DNA from: Acidobacteriota bacterium
GTDB lineage: Bacteria > Acidobacteriota > Terriglobia > Terriglobales > Acidobacteriaceae
Length of the DNA: 39,637 bases
Assembly (NCBI GenBank): GCA_003225215.1
Contig: QIBC01000013.1
Coordinates: 1-39,637, forward strand
Direction of reading: 5' to 3'
Shown one piece after another: positions 9,791-18,378 of the stretch. The notes beneath the pieces are model-generated. The model worked only from the letters and a program-made list of their open reading frames with translations, did no database searches and was not told the DNA's origin. Position numbers and translations under genes: made by a program. The first letter of the stretch is position 1. The number at the start of each line of letters is the position of its first letter.

Positions 9791-11770
9791 ATGTGCGGAA
9801 TTTGCGGCATTCTCAACTTTGACCGGCGTAAGCACATTGATGTACGGGCGCTCGACTCCATGAGCAAAAGTATTGTGCATCGAGGTCCGGACGATTTCGG
9901 AAGTTACGTAGACGCAAATGTCGGATTGGCGATGCGGCGGCTCAGCATCATAGACCTGCAGACTGGACACCAGCCATTGAGCAGTGATGATGGAGCGCTA
10001 CACATTGTGTTCAACGGCGAAATCTACAATCACCAGGAGTTACGGAAGTATCTGGAAACAGCGCGAGGCTATCATTATCGTACGCGAACCGATACAGAGA
10101 CGATCCTCCACCTTTATGAAGAGTACGGAATTGAGTGCCTCTCCCGCTTGCAGGGCATGTTCGCATTCGCGATCTGGGATGCCAGGAAGCGTCGATTACT
10201 TCTTGCACGAGACAGATTTGGTATCAAGCCGTTGTACTACATGTGCAAATCCAACCAATTAATATTCGCCTCGGAAATTAAAGCCATACTTTCCGTTCCA
10301 GGCATCACTCCAGAGCTTAATTCAAAGCGTCTGCCCGAGTATTTAAGTTTCGGATATTTATCGGGCACCGACACACTATTTGCTGAAATACACAAACTCC
10401 CGCCGGGTAACTTGCTTCAGGTTGGGGAAGACGGAACCATAACAACGGATTGTTATTGGAATATGCCAAACGGTCTGGAATCGGAGGTGAGACCGGACGC
10501 CTACTACGTTAATACATATCGTGAGCTCCTCGAAGAAGCTGTTCGCAGTCACCTGATGAGTGACGTGCCCCTGGGTATGTTTTTAAGCGGAGGTCTGGAT
10601 TCGAGCGCAGTTGCCGCGATCATGACCAGGCTGCGGCGCGAACCCATTTCCACGTTTTCGGTCGGCTATGATGAGACAAATAACAGCGAATTGCCATATG
10701 CGCAAACCGTCGCTAACCACATCGGATCGGTTCACCGCGAAGTGCGTGTAAGCAAAGACGCATTCTTCAGTGCTCTACCTAAGGTCATCTGGCACGAAGA
10801 CGAGCCGCCCGCCTGGCCCTCGAGTGTCTCCCTGTATTTTGTCGCTAAACTGGCTCAAGAGCACGTTAAGGTCGTACTGACCGGAGAGGGCAGCGACGAA
10901 ACTCTAGCAGGCTATACGCGTTATTCATTTACAGTCGAAAATGAGCGATGGGACCGACTGTATCGCCTCGCGGTTCCTGCAGGAATTCGGGCGGCGATAC
11001 GAAGCGGGTTAATGGAATGCCAATGGATGCCACGCGATCTCCAGCGCAAGCTTCACCACACCTTCCTCGCCCGGGACGGAGAGTCATGGTCCTCATTCTA
11101 TTTCGATAACTTCTACTCTGGGTTTTCAGAGACAGAACAGGAACAACTCTTGTCACAGGATCTCTACCAGGCGCTGGGATCTTGTTATACGTCGGCACTC
11201 CATTTTTGGAACCACTCCTCAGGCGATCTTTTACACAGACTGCTCTACACCGATATAAAGACTTATCTTGTTGAGCTATTAATGAAACAAGACAATGTAA
11301 GCATGGCCGCGTCTTTGGAGAGCCGTGTTCCGTTCCTCGATCATCCATTAGTGGAATTTGCCGCCTCGATTCCTTCCAGATACAACATTCGCGGACTCAC
11401 GGGAAAGAGGATATTGAAAGCCGCTGTAGCCGATCTTCTGCCCCAATCGATCATAAATCGCCGCAAAATGGGATTTCCTACCCCTTGGCGAGCATGGCTG
11501 GAAGGTCCTGCTATGGACTATGTAGAGGAAATCCTCCTGGACCCTCGGGCCATTTCTCGCGATCTTTTTAAGCCTCACCGCGTGCGCCAGATCATCGCTG
11601 AGCATCGCTCAAAACATCGTGACTATGGGGATCAGATATGGAGACTTTTGACCTTGGAATTGTGGCAAAGAATCTTCCTGGACCGCGACGCGCATTTCGG
11701 TAGCGGCATCGGCGTTTCCGCAGCGCAGGCTAGCCATGATGATGTCATGCAAGCCAATAGCATCTGCTGA
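9791..11770 (+). CDS. asnB: Glutamine-dependent asparagine synthase-type amidotransferase
   Basis: An N-terminal Ntn glutaminase domain starts MCGICGIL, so Cys2 becomes the nucleophile after Met removal; conserved HRGPDDFG, RRLSIIDLQTGHQPL and VFNGEIYNH follow. The synthetase domain has the ATP-pyrophosphatase P-loop SGGLDSS (S266-S272) and GEGSDE. It would release ammonia from glutamine and use ATP to amidate a carboxylate. In polysaccharide clusters the target is usually a uronic acid or similar sugar carboxylate rather than aspartate, and this protein looks like the exosortase-A-associated amidotransferase type. Length 659 is typical. ATG 9791 is fixed by the need for Cys at position 2. 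The adjacent NRPS makes an amino-acid or peptidyl substrate another option. The 3' end may overlap the next gene if its long start is used. Confidence 0.9.
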   Translation: MCGICGILNFDRRKHIDVRALDSMSKSIVHRGPDDFGSYVDANVGLAMRRLSIIDLQTGHQPLSSDDGALHIVFNGEIYNHQELRKYLETARGYHYRTRTDTETILHLYEEYGIECLSRLQGMFAFAIWDARKRRLLLARDRFGIKPLYYMCKSNQLIFASEIKAILSVPGITPELNSKRLPEYLSFGYLSGTDTLFAEIHKLPPGNLLQVGEDGTITTDCYWNMPNGLESEVRPDAYYVNTYRELLEEAVRSHLMSDVPLGMFLSGGLDSSAVAAIMTRLRREPISTFSVGYDETNNSELPYAQTVANHIGSVHREVRVSKDAFFSALPKVIWHEDEPPAWPSSVSLYFVAKLAQEHVKVVLTGEGSDETLAGYTRYSFTVENERWDRLYRLAVPAGIRAAIRSGLMECQWMPRDLQRKLHHTFLARDGESWSSFYFDNFYSGFSETEQEQLLSQDLYQALGSCYTSALHFWNHSSGDLLHRLLYTDIKTYLVELLMKQDNVSMAASLESRVPFLDHPLVEFAASIPSRYNIRGLTGKRILKAAVADLLPQSIINRRKMGFPTPWRAWLEGPAMDYVEEILLDPRAISRDLFKPHRVRQIIAEHRSKHRDYGDQIWRLLTLELWQRIFLDRDAHFGSGIGVSAAQASHDDVMQANSIC

Positions 11771-11825
11771 TCGAACCGGAGGTCCTCCTCCACAGTCTCT
11801 ACGGGCAATTTCCACTCAGTTGAGA

Positions 11826-12479
11826 ATGACAGAGGCAATCAATCAAAGCCGCCGCGGTTCCAGGCAGGCTCCATGCTGGCGACGATCGATTTATCGATCG
11901 ATAGCTGCGGTCCTGACCTCATTGGGAGTCATGTTACTGCTGGTAACATTTACTCCCCTCGTATCGTGGTGGAATCGAATGCTGACAGGCCATAGCAGCG
12001 ATGCATCAGGAAAACTATTGATTGTTCTTGGAGCGGCTCCGCCGGAGTACGGCATTCTTCCAGAGAGCTCGTATCTGCGTACGGCATTCGCTGCACAACT
12101 GTATGGCAAGCACAAATTTAGCGAAGTCTTAGTGGTGGGCGGACGTAACGCATCTATTGCGATGGCAAACCTTCTCGAATCACAAGGCGTTCCACGCGAG
12201 ATAGTGCGGGTTGAAACTCGGTCATCCAGCACTAGGGAAAATGCATTGTATGTAAGACCTCTCATTAACGCCGTTGAGCCTGCGGTCTTACTGACTAGTG
12301 ATTTCCATATGCTGCGCGCTCGCCGCGTCTTTCACAAACTCGGAGTGAGGATACTACCCTATCCCGTGCCCGATGCAGACAGAAGAGCCTCGCGGTGGTG
12401 GAGCCGTTGGTCTGCGTTTACAGATGTGAGCCAGGAGACGATCAAGATCTGCTACTACTTCCTGCGTGGCTGGGTCTGA
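11826..12479 (+). CDS. YdcF/ElyC/SanA-family (DUF218) membrane-anchored protein
   Basis: One N-terminal membrane helix (around residues 25-48, VLTSLGVMLLLVTFTPLVSW) is followed by a DUF218 Rossmann-like domain: LLIVLGAAPPEYG, VLVVGG, VETRSSSTRENA and LLTSDFHMLRARRVF. The family is linked to cell-envelope glycan metabolism and is common in polysaccharide clusters, but its chemistry is not established. An earlier in-frame ATG at 11736 lies inside the end of the amidotransferase gene; I prefer ATG 11826 (MTEAINQS) because it places a normal short positively charged N-terminus before the membrane helix and removes the long overlap. The next gene begins 71 bp further on. The family is clear; the function is unknown. 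Confidence 0.8.
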   Translation: MTEAINQSRRGSRQAPCWRRSIYRSIAAVLTSLGVMLLLVTFTPLVSWWNRMLTGHSSDASGKLLIVLGAAPPEYGILPESSYLRTAFAAQLYGKHKFSEVLVVGGRNASIAMANLLESQGVPREIVRVETRSSSTRENALYVRPLINAVEPAVLLTSDFHMLRARRVFHKLGVRILPYPVPDADRRASRWWSRWSAFTDVSQETIKICYYFLRGWV

Positions 12480-12550
12480 ACGTACTAATCCGATTTATAT
12501 ACGGACATTTTACCAACTACTCCAAATAGAGCTGCACTCACTACGTTGTT

Positions 12551-13375
12551 ATGGTTCCTAAACCCTCCCATCATCTGGACAACACGGCTGATAACTGCCA
12601 TTACCCCTATTCGTGCCGATCGGTTCAATCGACGGTTGCCGGACGGAGCTCCAACTATTCTGCTGTGAACAAGAGCGAACTCACGGCCATGGTTCGTCGT
12701 GCTGTAGAACGTATGCGGTCCTCATTGGGGTCCGGCCACAACATTGCGTTCGCGTTACTTTCTGCTCAGGAAACAGGCAATTACACATTGAGGCCAGATG
12801 AAGCAAGCATTCTGTCTCCCCATGCGTCGCAAACGAAGAAGGAGAGATTTGCTCGGGGACGCACGGCGGCACACCTTGCGCTGCAGCAGCTCGGAATCGA
12901 GAAGTCTCCTCCGATCTTGCGGGGTCAAGAAGGAGAGCCACTGTGGCCAATCGGAGTCGCCGGATCGATCACGCATTGCGGCCTCTGGACGATAGTAGTA
13001 GTAGCCAAAGGACCGAAGCATTTCAGCCTGGGTGTCGATTTGGAAAGCTACTGCAAAATAAACCACATTGACATCAGCGGTTTAGTTTGTTGTGACAAGG
13101 AACTCGACTGGGTTACCGCGGGCAATGATTTCCGAAAGCGACTGGCCAGTATTTTCTCAGCCAAGGAAGCTGCCTACAAAGCGCTTTATCCTGTTTGCAA
13201 TCGCTACATCGATTTCAAGGAAGTTGAGCTGTCGCCACTCTCACCCGAAAAAGGGTTCCGAGGTCAATTCTGTACCTCGATTAGCGATCAGTTAACGCCG
13301 GGATATTCATTTCAGATCCAATGCCGCTGGCTAAAAGATTTGATCTTCAGTTATGTCGTCCATGCGGCAGAGTAA
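12551..13375 (+). CDS. 4'-phosphopantetheinyl transferase (Sfp/EntD type)
   Basis: This enzyme transfers the phosphopantetheine arm of coenzyme A onto a serine of carrier proteins, turning apo-PCP into holo-PCP. The EntD-like fold is recognisable from RFARGRTAAHLALQQLG, the SITHC strand, the metal-binding GVDLE (D163, E165) and FSAKEAAYKALYP (K205, E206), which matches the family F/W-S-x-K-E motif. It sits immediately upstream of two PCP-containing NRPS genes, whose serines (S581 and S1176) are its likely targets. The first 45 or so residues are poorly conserved in appearance; GTG 12666 or ATG 12691 are shorter alternative starts, since the recognisable domain begins around residue 55. The call is confident from motifs plus context. 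Confidence 0.88.
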   Translation: MVPKPSHHLDNTADNCHYPYSCRSVQSTVAGRSSNYSAVNKSELTAMVRRAVERMRSSLGSGHNIAFALLSAQETGNYTLRPDEASILSPHASQTKKERFARGRTAAHLALQQLGIEKSPPILRGQEGEPLWPIGVAGSITHCGLWTIVVVAKGPKHFSLGVDLESYCKINHIDISGLVCCDKELDWVTAGNDFRKRLASIFSAKEAAYKALYPVCNRYIDFKEVELSPLSPEKGFRGQFCTSISDQLTPGYSFQIQCRWLKDLIFSYVVHAAE

Positions 13376-13524
13376 GGTGATCACTAAGAGTGTCTGGACG
13401 TCAATATAGGCAGACGCTATTTTCGGTAAATCTTGTGAGCACCGGAGAATGTAGTCGATGCTCGAGTAGTACCCTCCCAATCAACAGAACCCAATACATC
13501 TTGATCTCTTGAGGAATATGTTTT

Positions 13525-15456
13525 ATGTCAAACGCTGCTTTAAACCCAATCGTTGATTACCTATCGTCAGTTAAGTCGATTGAGCCTAGGCTGTCTTGGC
13601 TCAATGAAACGGCTTTCGATGCTAATCGCGAATTCGTTTCGGTCCCACAGCAGGTCGCGACTCAAGCGGCTACTATGCCGGATCGAATGGCGGCAGTTCA
13701 AGAAGGTAAATCGCTCAGCTACAGAGAGCTCAATCAGAGAGCAGATTTATTGGCCCGACGTTTGCGGTCGCTCGGTGTGGGTTCAAACGTAGTCGTCGCG
13801 CTCTATGTAAACCGCTCTTTGGCGATGCTCGTCGGAGCTCTGGCGATATTAAGAGCCGGGGGGGCATATCTACCATTAGACCCCATCCATCCAGCGGAGA
13901 GGCTGACCTTCTTTCTGAAAGACGCCTCTATCAAGGTGATAGTTACCGGTGAATGCATGCTCGATAGCTTGACCTACCGGCCGGAGCACCTGGTCGTTAT
14001 CGATCCAGAAGGACGACTCCCTGCTGGAGATGAAGAAAATGAATTTGTTTGCCCCAGTGTCAAAGAAGAGGACCTAGCCTACGTAATCTATACTTCCGGC
14101 TCGACTGGTCAGCCCAAAGGAGTGGAGATTACGCATCGTGGGCTCGCCAACCTTGTATCGTGGCACCACCGCGCGTTCAACATTACCGCCGACGATCGAG
14201 CGAGTCAGCTCGCAGCCCTCGGTTTCGATGCAGCAGTATGGGAAATCTGGCCATATCTCACAGCCGGCGCGAGCATCCATTTGGCGGCGGGTTTGGCTTT
14301 GAATGAGCCTGGCGAGGTCCGAAACTGGCTCATTTCGCGCGGCATAACCATTACGTTTTTGCCCACTCCCCTGGCCGAGCGCGTCATAGCTCTCGAGTGG
14401 CCTGCCAAGCCCACACTCCGCGTAATGCTCACCGGAGCAGATACTCTCCATCACTACCCATCGAGAAAACTACGGTTTCAGTTAGTAAATAACTACGGTC
14501 CCACTGAATGCTCAGTTGTGGCGACGTCCGGAATCGTCCTGCCAAACCCGGAGAACAGGGATAACCTTCCGAGTATTGGACGTCCAATTGACAACACGCA
14601 GATTTACATTCTTGATGAGCGGATGCAGCAAGTCCCACTGGGCGAACCAGGAGAGATTTACATTGGAGGAGCGGGCCTCGGACGAGGGTATCGTAATCGT
14701 CCCGATCTAACGGCTGAGAGATTTGTTGCAAATCCCTTCGCTTCTGGACAGGGAACTCGTCTCTATAAGACCGGTGATCTGGGGTGCTTCCTGCCAAACG
14801 GTGAGATTGCATTCCTCGGTCGGATCGACGAGCAGCTCAAGATTCGCGGATACCGAATTGAACCGGCTGAGATTGTGAAAGTGCTCGACGAGCACCCGGC
14901 TGTACAGGCAAGCGCAGTCGCCGGACATGATCTCGAGGACGGTAACAAACGCCTGGTTGCGTATTTGGTTCTTGCTTCCGACCGGCAACCCACACATACA
15001 GAATTACGCAACTTTATTGCTAGCCGCCTGCCCGAGTACATGGTGCCGGCGGTCTTCGTAGTCCTAAACGCGCTACCGCTAAGCAGCAGCGGAAAGGTTG
15101 ACCGTGCCGCACTTCCAACCCCGACGACAGACAACACCTTGCGGGACAGCACGTTCGTAGCTCCCCGCACCGAGATAGAAAAGCGTGTAGCAGATACTTT
15201 GGCATCGCTGCTGGATCTAGGACAAGTAAGCGTCGACGATAACTTCTTTTTGCTGGGTGGACACTCATTATTAGGAACACAGCTAATTGCCAGACTCCGG
15301 GATGCCTTTGGAATAGAGATCAGTCTAAGAAGTCTATTCGATGCTCCAACGGTTGCGGAGCTTTCACGTGTGATCGAATCGCTAATTATGGCTAAGCTCG
15401 AAGCGATGAGCGACGAGGAAGCTCAGCGTCTTATGGATGGCCCGGCGGCAGCATAG
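13525..15456 (+). CDS. Free-standing NRPS adenylation-PCP didomain, predicted to activate leucine
   Basis: A-PCP protein without a condensation domain. It would activate an amino acid as the adenylate and load it on its own carrier. The adenylation core motifs are complete: A3 YTSGSTGQPKG (from Y189), A4 FDAAVWE (D235), A5 NNYGPTE, A7 LYKTGDL, A8 GRIDEQLKIRGYRIEP and A10 lysine K524 in SGKVDRAAL. The PCP has LLGGHSLLG with attachment serine S581. Aligning by eye to GrsA gives the pocket code DAWFLGNVVK, which equals a published leucine code. A GAGGA sequence lies about 10 nt before the ATG. The next gene is a P450, an arrangement known for systems that beta-hydroxylate a carrier-bound amino acid (for example NovH/NovI and NikP1/NikQ). 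The leucine and hydroxylation predictions are inferences. Confidence 0.92.
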   Translation: MSNAALNPIVDYLSSVKSIEPRLSWLNETAFDANREFVSVPQQVATQAATMPDRMAAVQEGKSLSYRELNQRADLLARRLRSLGVGSNVVVALYVNRSLAMLVGALAILRAGGAYLPLDPIHPAERLTFFLKDASIKVIVTGECMLDSLTYRPEHLVVIDPEGRLPAGDEENEFVCPSVKEEDLAYVIYTSGSTGQPKGVEITHRGLANLVSWHHRAFNITADDRASQLAALGFDAAVWEIWPYLTAGASIHLAAGLALNEPGEVRNWLISRGITITFLPTPLAERVIALEWPAKPTLRVMLTGADTLHHYPSRKLRFQLVNNYGPTECSVVATSGIVLPNPENRDNLPSIGRPIDNTQIYILDERMQQVPLGEPGEIYIGGAGLGRGYRNRPDLTAERFVANPFASGQGTRLYKTGDLGCFLPNGEIAFLGRIDEQLKIRGYRIEPAEIVKVLDEHPAVQASAVAGHDLEDGNKRLVAYLVLASDRQPTHTELRNFIASRLPEYMVPAVFVVLNALPLSSSGKVDRAALPTPTTDNTLRDSTFVAPRTEIEKRVADTLASLLDLGQVSVDDNFFLLGGHSLLGTQLIARLRDAFGIEISLRSLFDAPTVAELSRVIESLIMAKLEAMSDEEAQRLMDGPAAA

Positions 15457-15460
15457 GAGG
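15455..15460 (+). promoter_or_regulatory. Shine-Dalgarno that decides the P450 start
   Basis: A perfect AGGAGG lies 6 nt before ATG 15467 and overlaps the end of the A-PCP stop codon. It makes 15467 the preferred start over the in-frame ATG at 15437, which lies inside the upstream gene, and implies tight translational coupling of the didomain and the P450. Confidence 0.8.
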
Positions 15461-15466
15461 CAAGAC

Positions 15467-16810
15467 ATGACAACTTCTGCACAACCTATTCCTGCGCCGC
15501 TGAAATCGCGCGGCACACTGAGCCTGTATCAACTGCTTGATCCTGAAGTACTGGCAAATCCATATCCCCTTTTTCATCGACTTCGAAGTGAGGACCCGGT
15601 CCATTGGGACCCTTTTCTGCACGCCTGGGTCGTGACCAGATACAACGACGTCGTCACAGTCCTCTATCACTATTCTGCCGCTCGCACGCCCAGTCCACAT
15701 CAGTTGACTGACATGGGACTGTCCTCCCTCAATCCAATTGCGCAGATCATGGTGAAACAGATGCTTTTCCTCGATCCTCCTGCGCACACGCGCATCCGTG
15801 GCCTGGCATCGCATGCGTTCACGCCTCAGCGCGTAGAGGTGCTCAGACAGCATATTCGCGATATCACAAATTCACTTCTCGACAAAGTGCAGAGTCAGGG
15901 ATATATGGATGTTATTGCCGATCTGGCAGAGCCTCTACCCTGCATCGTTACTGCCGAAATGCTCGGGGTCCCTGTGGAGGACTACCCGCAACTGAAAGCG
16001 TGGTCACAGGACTTTGCAGAGATGCTGGGCAATTTCCAACATAATCCAGATCATGCAGACAAGGTCTTGAAGAGCACACTCGATATGGCGGAGTACTTTC
16101 GCTCGGCCATTCGCGAGCAGCGCCTGCATCCGCGGGACGGTCTCGTCAGTTCTCTCTTAAATGCTGAAATCAACGGAGACAAATTCAGCGAGGAGGAAGT
16201 CATCGCCAATTGCATAGTAACCATGGTGGGCGGACAAGAAACAACAACTAACTTGATTGGAAACGGAGTACTCTCACTCCTACGTAATCCTGATCAGCTC
16301 GAGAAGCTCCGCTCCGATCTGTCGCTGATCCCGTCGGCTGTAGAGGAAATGCTTCGCTATGAGAGCCCCAGCCAGCACACTGCGCGACTCGCTCCCGAAG
16401 ACACAACTCTCGGCGGAAAGAGAATTGCAAAACGCCAAGCAGTAATCGCTGTGATGGCCGCGGGTAATCGCGATCCTGAGAAATTCCCAGATCCCGATCG
16501 CTTCGACATCACTCGAACCAACAATCGGCATCTTGCATTCGGGTGGGCGGCGCACTTCTGTTTCGGCGCAGCGTTGGCCCGGATTGAAGGACAGACCGCG
16601 TTCGAGTTGATGTTACGGCGTCTTCCCAATTGGAGGCTAGAACCCGATCCGCTCATCTGGCGGACCAATCTGGGATTGCGCGGCTTGATCAAGCTGCCAG
16701 TTCATTTCGGCATTGCGGGAGTTGCGGAAACTTCACCGTCCCGTGCACATTCCAAAATAGATGACTCAAATGCTGCCCATGCCAGGTGTCCAGTCTCTCT
16801 CCGAAACTAA
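15467..16810 (+). CDS. Cytochrome P450 (bacterial, NRPS-cluster type)
   Basis: A soluble class I bacterial P450 of 447 residues. Motifs: FLDPPAHTRIRGLASHAFTP near residue 105, I-helix GGQETT (G255-T260; the acid-alcohol pair is E258/T259), ExxR at E294-R297 (EEMLR), the PDPDRFD meander region, and the heme loop FGWAAHFCFG with thiolate Cys365. It would hydroxylate an organic substrate using electrons from a ferredoxin and reductase encoded elsewhere. The start follows AGGAGG 10 bp after the A-PCP stop, and the 3' end overlaps the free-standing C gene by 50 bp, so it belongs to the peptide pathway. The likeliest substrate is leucyl-S-PCP, giving beta-hydroxyleucine, but a sugar or finished peptide is possible. 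Confidence 0.92.
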   Translation: MTTSAQPIPAPLKSRGTLSLYQLLDPEVLANPYPLFHRLRSEDPVHWDPFLHAWVVTRYNDVVTVLYHYSAARTPSPHQLTDMGLSSLNPIAQIMVKQMLFLDPPAHTRIRGLASHAFTPQRVEVLRQHIRDITNSLLDKVQSQGYMDVIADLAEPLPCIVTAEMLGVPVEDYPQLKAWSQDFAEMLGNFQHNPDHADKVLKSTLDMAEYFRSAIREQRLHPRDGLVSSLLNAEINGDKFSEEEVIANCIVTMVGGQETTTNLIGNGVLSLLRNPDQLEKLRSDLSLIPSAVEEMLRYESPSQHTARLAPEDTTLGGKRIAKRQAVIAVMAAGNRDPEKFPDPDRFDITRTNNRHLAFGWAAHFCFGAALARIEGQTAFELMLRRLPNWRLEPDPLIWRTNLGLRGLIKLPVHFGIAGVAETSPSRAHSKIDDSNAAHARCPVSLRN

Positions 16811-18287
16811 GCAAAGGCTACTCGCCAAGTATCTTCGCGCGGAGACCGCACCGAGATCTGCCTCGAGTGATGGGATCACTTCTCGGCCGAGGGGAGAGCC
16901 TGTTCCGCTCTCTCTTTCGCAGGAACAACTATTTCTGCGTGAGACAGGTATCCCGGACATACCGCCACTCTATAACGAGTGCGTCACGCTTCGTATGGCC
17001 GGCCCACTCAACATCACTATTCTGGAGCGCAGCCTTCATGAAATTATTCGCCGCCATGAGCCCTGGCGAACGAGCTACGACGTTCAGAAAGGTCAGCCGG
17101 TCCAGATCATTCACCCTGCTCCGGCGGAATTCTTTCTGCCGGTATTGGACCTTCGAGGTCTCGCATCTACAAGACAAGAGAAAGAAATCGGGCGACTGAT
17201 CGGCGAATTGGTACAGCGCCCATTCGACGTTAAACAGGCGCCGCTGCTTCGAGTCCAATTAGTCCGACTGAGTGATTTCGAACAGCGGCTGTATCTGATC
17301 GCCCACTTGAGCGTGGTTGATGGTGTCTCCGTTTATCAGATCTTTCCTGAGGAACTCGCGGCTCTCTACTATGCCTACTTGTCGGGTCAGCCCTCGGCGC
17401 TTACGAATTTGCCAGTCACGTTCGGTGACTATGCGTACTGGCAACGCCAAACCGTCGAGGGCGAGGCGGTGGAGAGGCAGCTTGTCTACTGGCGCAAACA
17501 ACTCAGGGGAGAGCTTCCGGTGCTTGATTGGCCGAATGATTGCGCACGGCCGGCCAGGCAGACGTTCAGAGGCAAGATCCAGTCTCTTACTCTGCCAAGC
17601 ACCCTCGCAGATGAGGTGAAACGACTGAGCAAGCGAGAAGGCGTCACGCTATTTATGACTCTGCTCGCAAGCTTTGTCACCCTGCTGCATGGCTACACGG
17701 GGCAGAAAGACATTATTGTCGGCACACCCTCTCCTGGCGGGCGTAAGCGCTCCGAAGTTCAAAAACTGCTCGGCTATTTTCTAACACCGGTGCCGCTGCG
17801 GTTTGATCTCACAGCTAATCCTACCTTTTGTGAATTGCTACGGCAGGCACAAAGACTCACTGTCGAAGCTATATCGAATGACGGAATACCCGTCGAGGTC
17901 CTCTCAGAGAGGCTGAACGTTAAACCAGATCTCAGCCGCACTCCCTTATTCTCGGTAGCGATTTCGCTTCAGCCTCCGATGCCCCAACTCGGCCTCGACT
18001 GGAGCGTGACTTCCATGGATATCGGCAGCGGCGGCTCTCCCTGGGAGTTCTACATGGCTTTCATCGATCAGCCGGGAGCAATGATGGCGAGGGTTCAATA
18101 CAATCCTGACATCTTCGAGGCGGCTACGATCAATCGGATGTGGCGCGACTTCGAGCGATTGCTGGGTAGAGTCACCACGAATGCATCGAGCCGTCTCTCG
18201 GACCTTGAATCGAGTCGCGCAGAATCCGCAAAAGCTTCGGCTGGCGAGCCGCAGCAGAACGCTACGGAAACTCTACAAAACGCGTAG
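16761..18287 (+). CDS. Free-standing NRPS condensation-like domain with altered active-site motif
   Basis: A single C-type domain of about 450 residues with no A or PCP. It has the usual C1-C2 stretch (PVPLSLSQEQLF, RRHEPWRTSY), then HLSVVDG at H182-G188 in place of HHxxxDG, followed by FGDYAYWQR, DIIVGTPSPGGRK and LGYFLTPVPLR. The second His, normally catalytic, is Leu183, while the first His and the Asp remain. It may therefore be a weak catalyst, or act as a docking or recruitment module like the X and interface domains that bind P450s in other pathways. Its N-terminus (SLSETKQRLLAKYLR) closely resembles that of the next NRPS, as if one C domain came from duplication of the other. Starts at 16770 or 16779 would reduce the overlap with the P450. 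Confidence 0.88.
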   Translation: MTQMLPMPGVQSLSETKQRLLAKYLRAETAPRSASSDGITSRPRGEPVPLSLSQEQLFLRETGIPDIPPLYNECVTLRMAGPLNITILERSLHEIIRRHEPWRTSYDVQKGQPVQIIHPAPAEFFLPVLDLRGLASTRQEKEIGRLIGELVQRPFDVKQAPLLRVQLVRLSDFEQRLYLIAHLSVVDGVSVYQIFPEELAALYYAYLSGQPSALTNLPVTFGDYAYWQRQTVEGEAVERQLVYWRKQLRGELPVLDWPNDCARPARQTFRGKIQSLTLPSTLADEVKRLSKREGVTLFMTLLASFVTLLHGYTGQKDIIVGTPSPGGRKRSEVQKLLGYFLTPVPLRFDLTANPTFCELLRQAQRLTVEAISNDGIPVEVLSERLNVKPDLSRTPLFSVAISLQPPMPQLGLDWSVTSMDIGSGGSPWEFYMAFIDQPGAMMARVQYNPDIFEAATINRMWRDFERLLGRVTTNASSRLSDLESSRAESAKASAGEPQQNATETLQNA

Positions 18288-18378
18288 GGAAAAAACGCGG
18301 CCTCATCGCCCGTAACTGACGATCTGTCTGAGTTAGTAAGTAAGAAAATTCGCAACGATCAATACAGTCTCAAGAAAC

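Noticed and set aside
9421-9822. 133-codon + strand frame bridging the heparinase and amidotransferase genes
   Set aside because: It overlaps conserved coding sequence on both sides and its translation has no family features.
16501-16580. Damaged P450 heme loop (FGWAAHFCFG has Ala where Gly is common)
   Set aside because: The Cys, preceding His and flanking Phe/Gly are intact, and Ala at this position is found in functional bacterial P450s.
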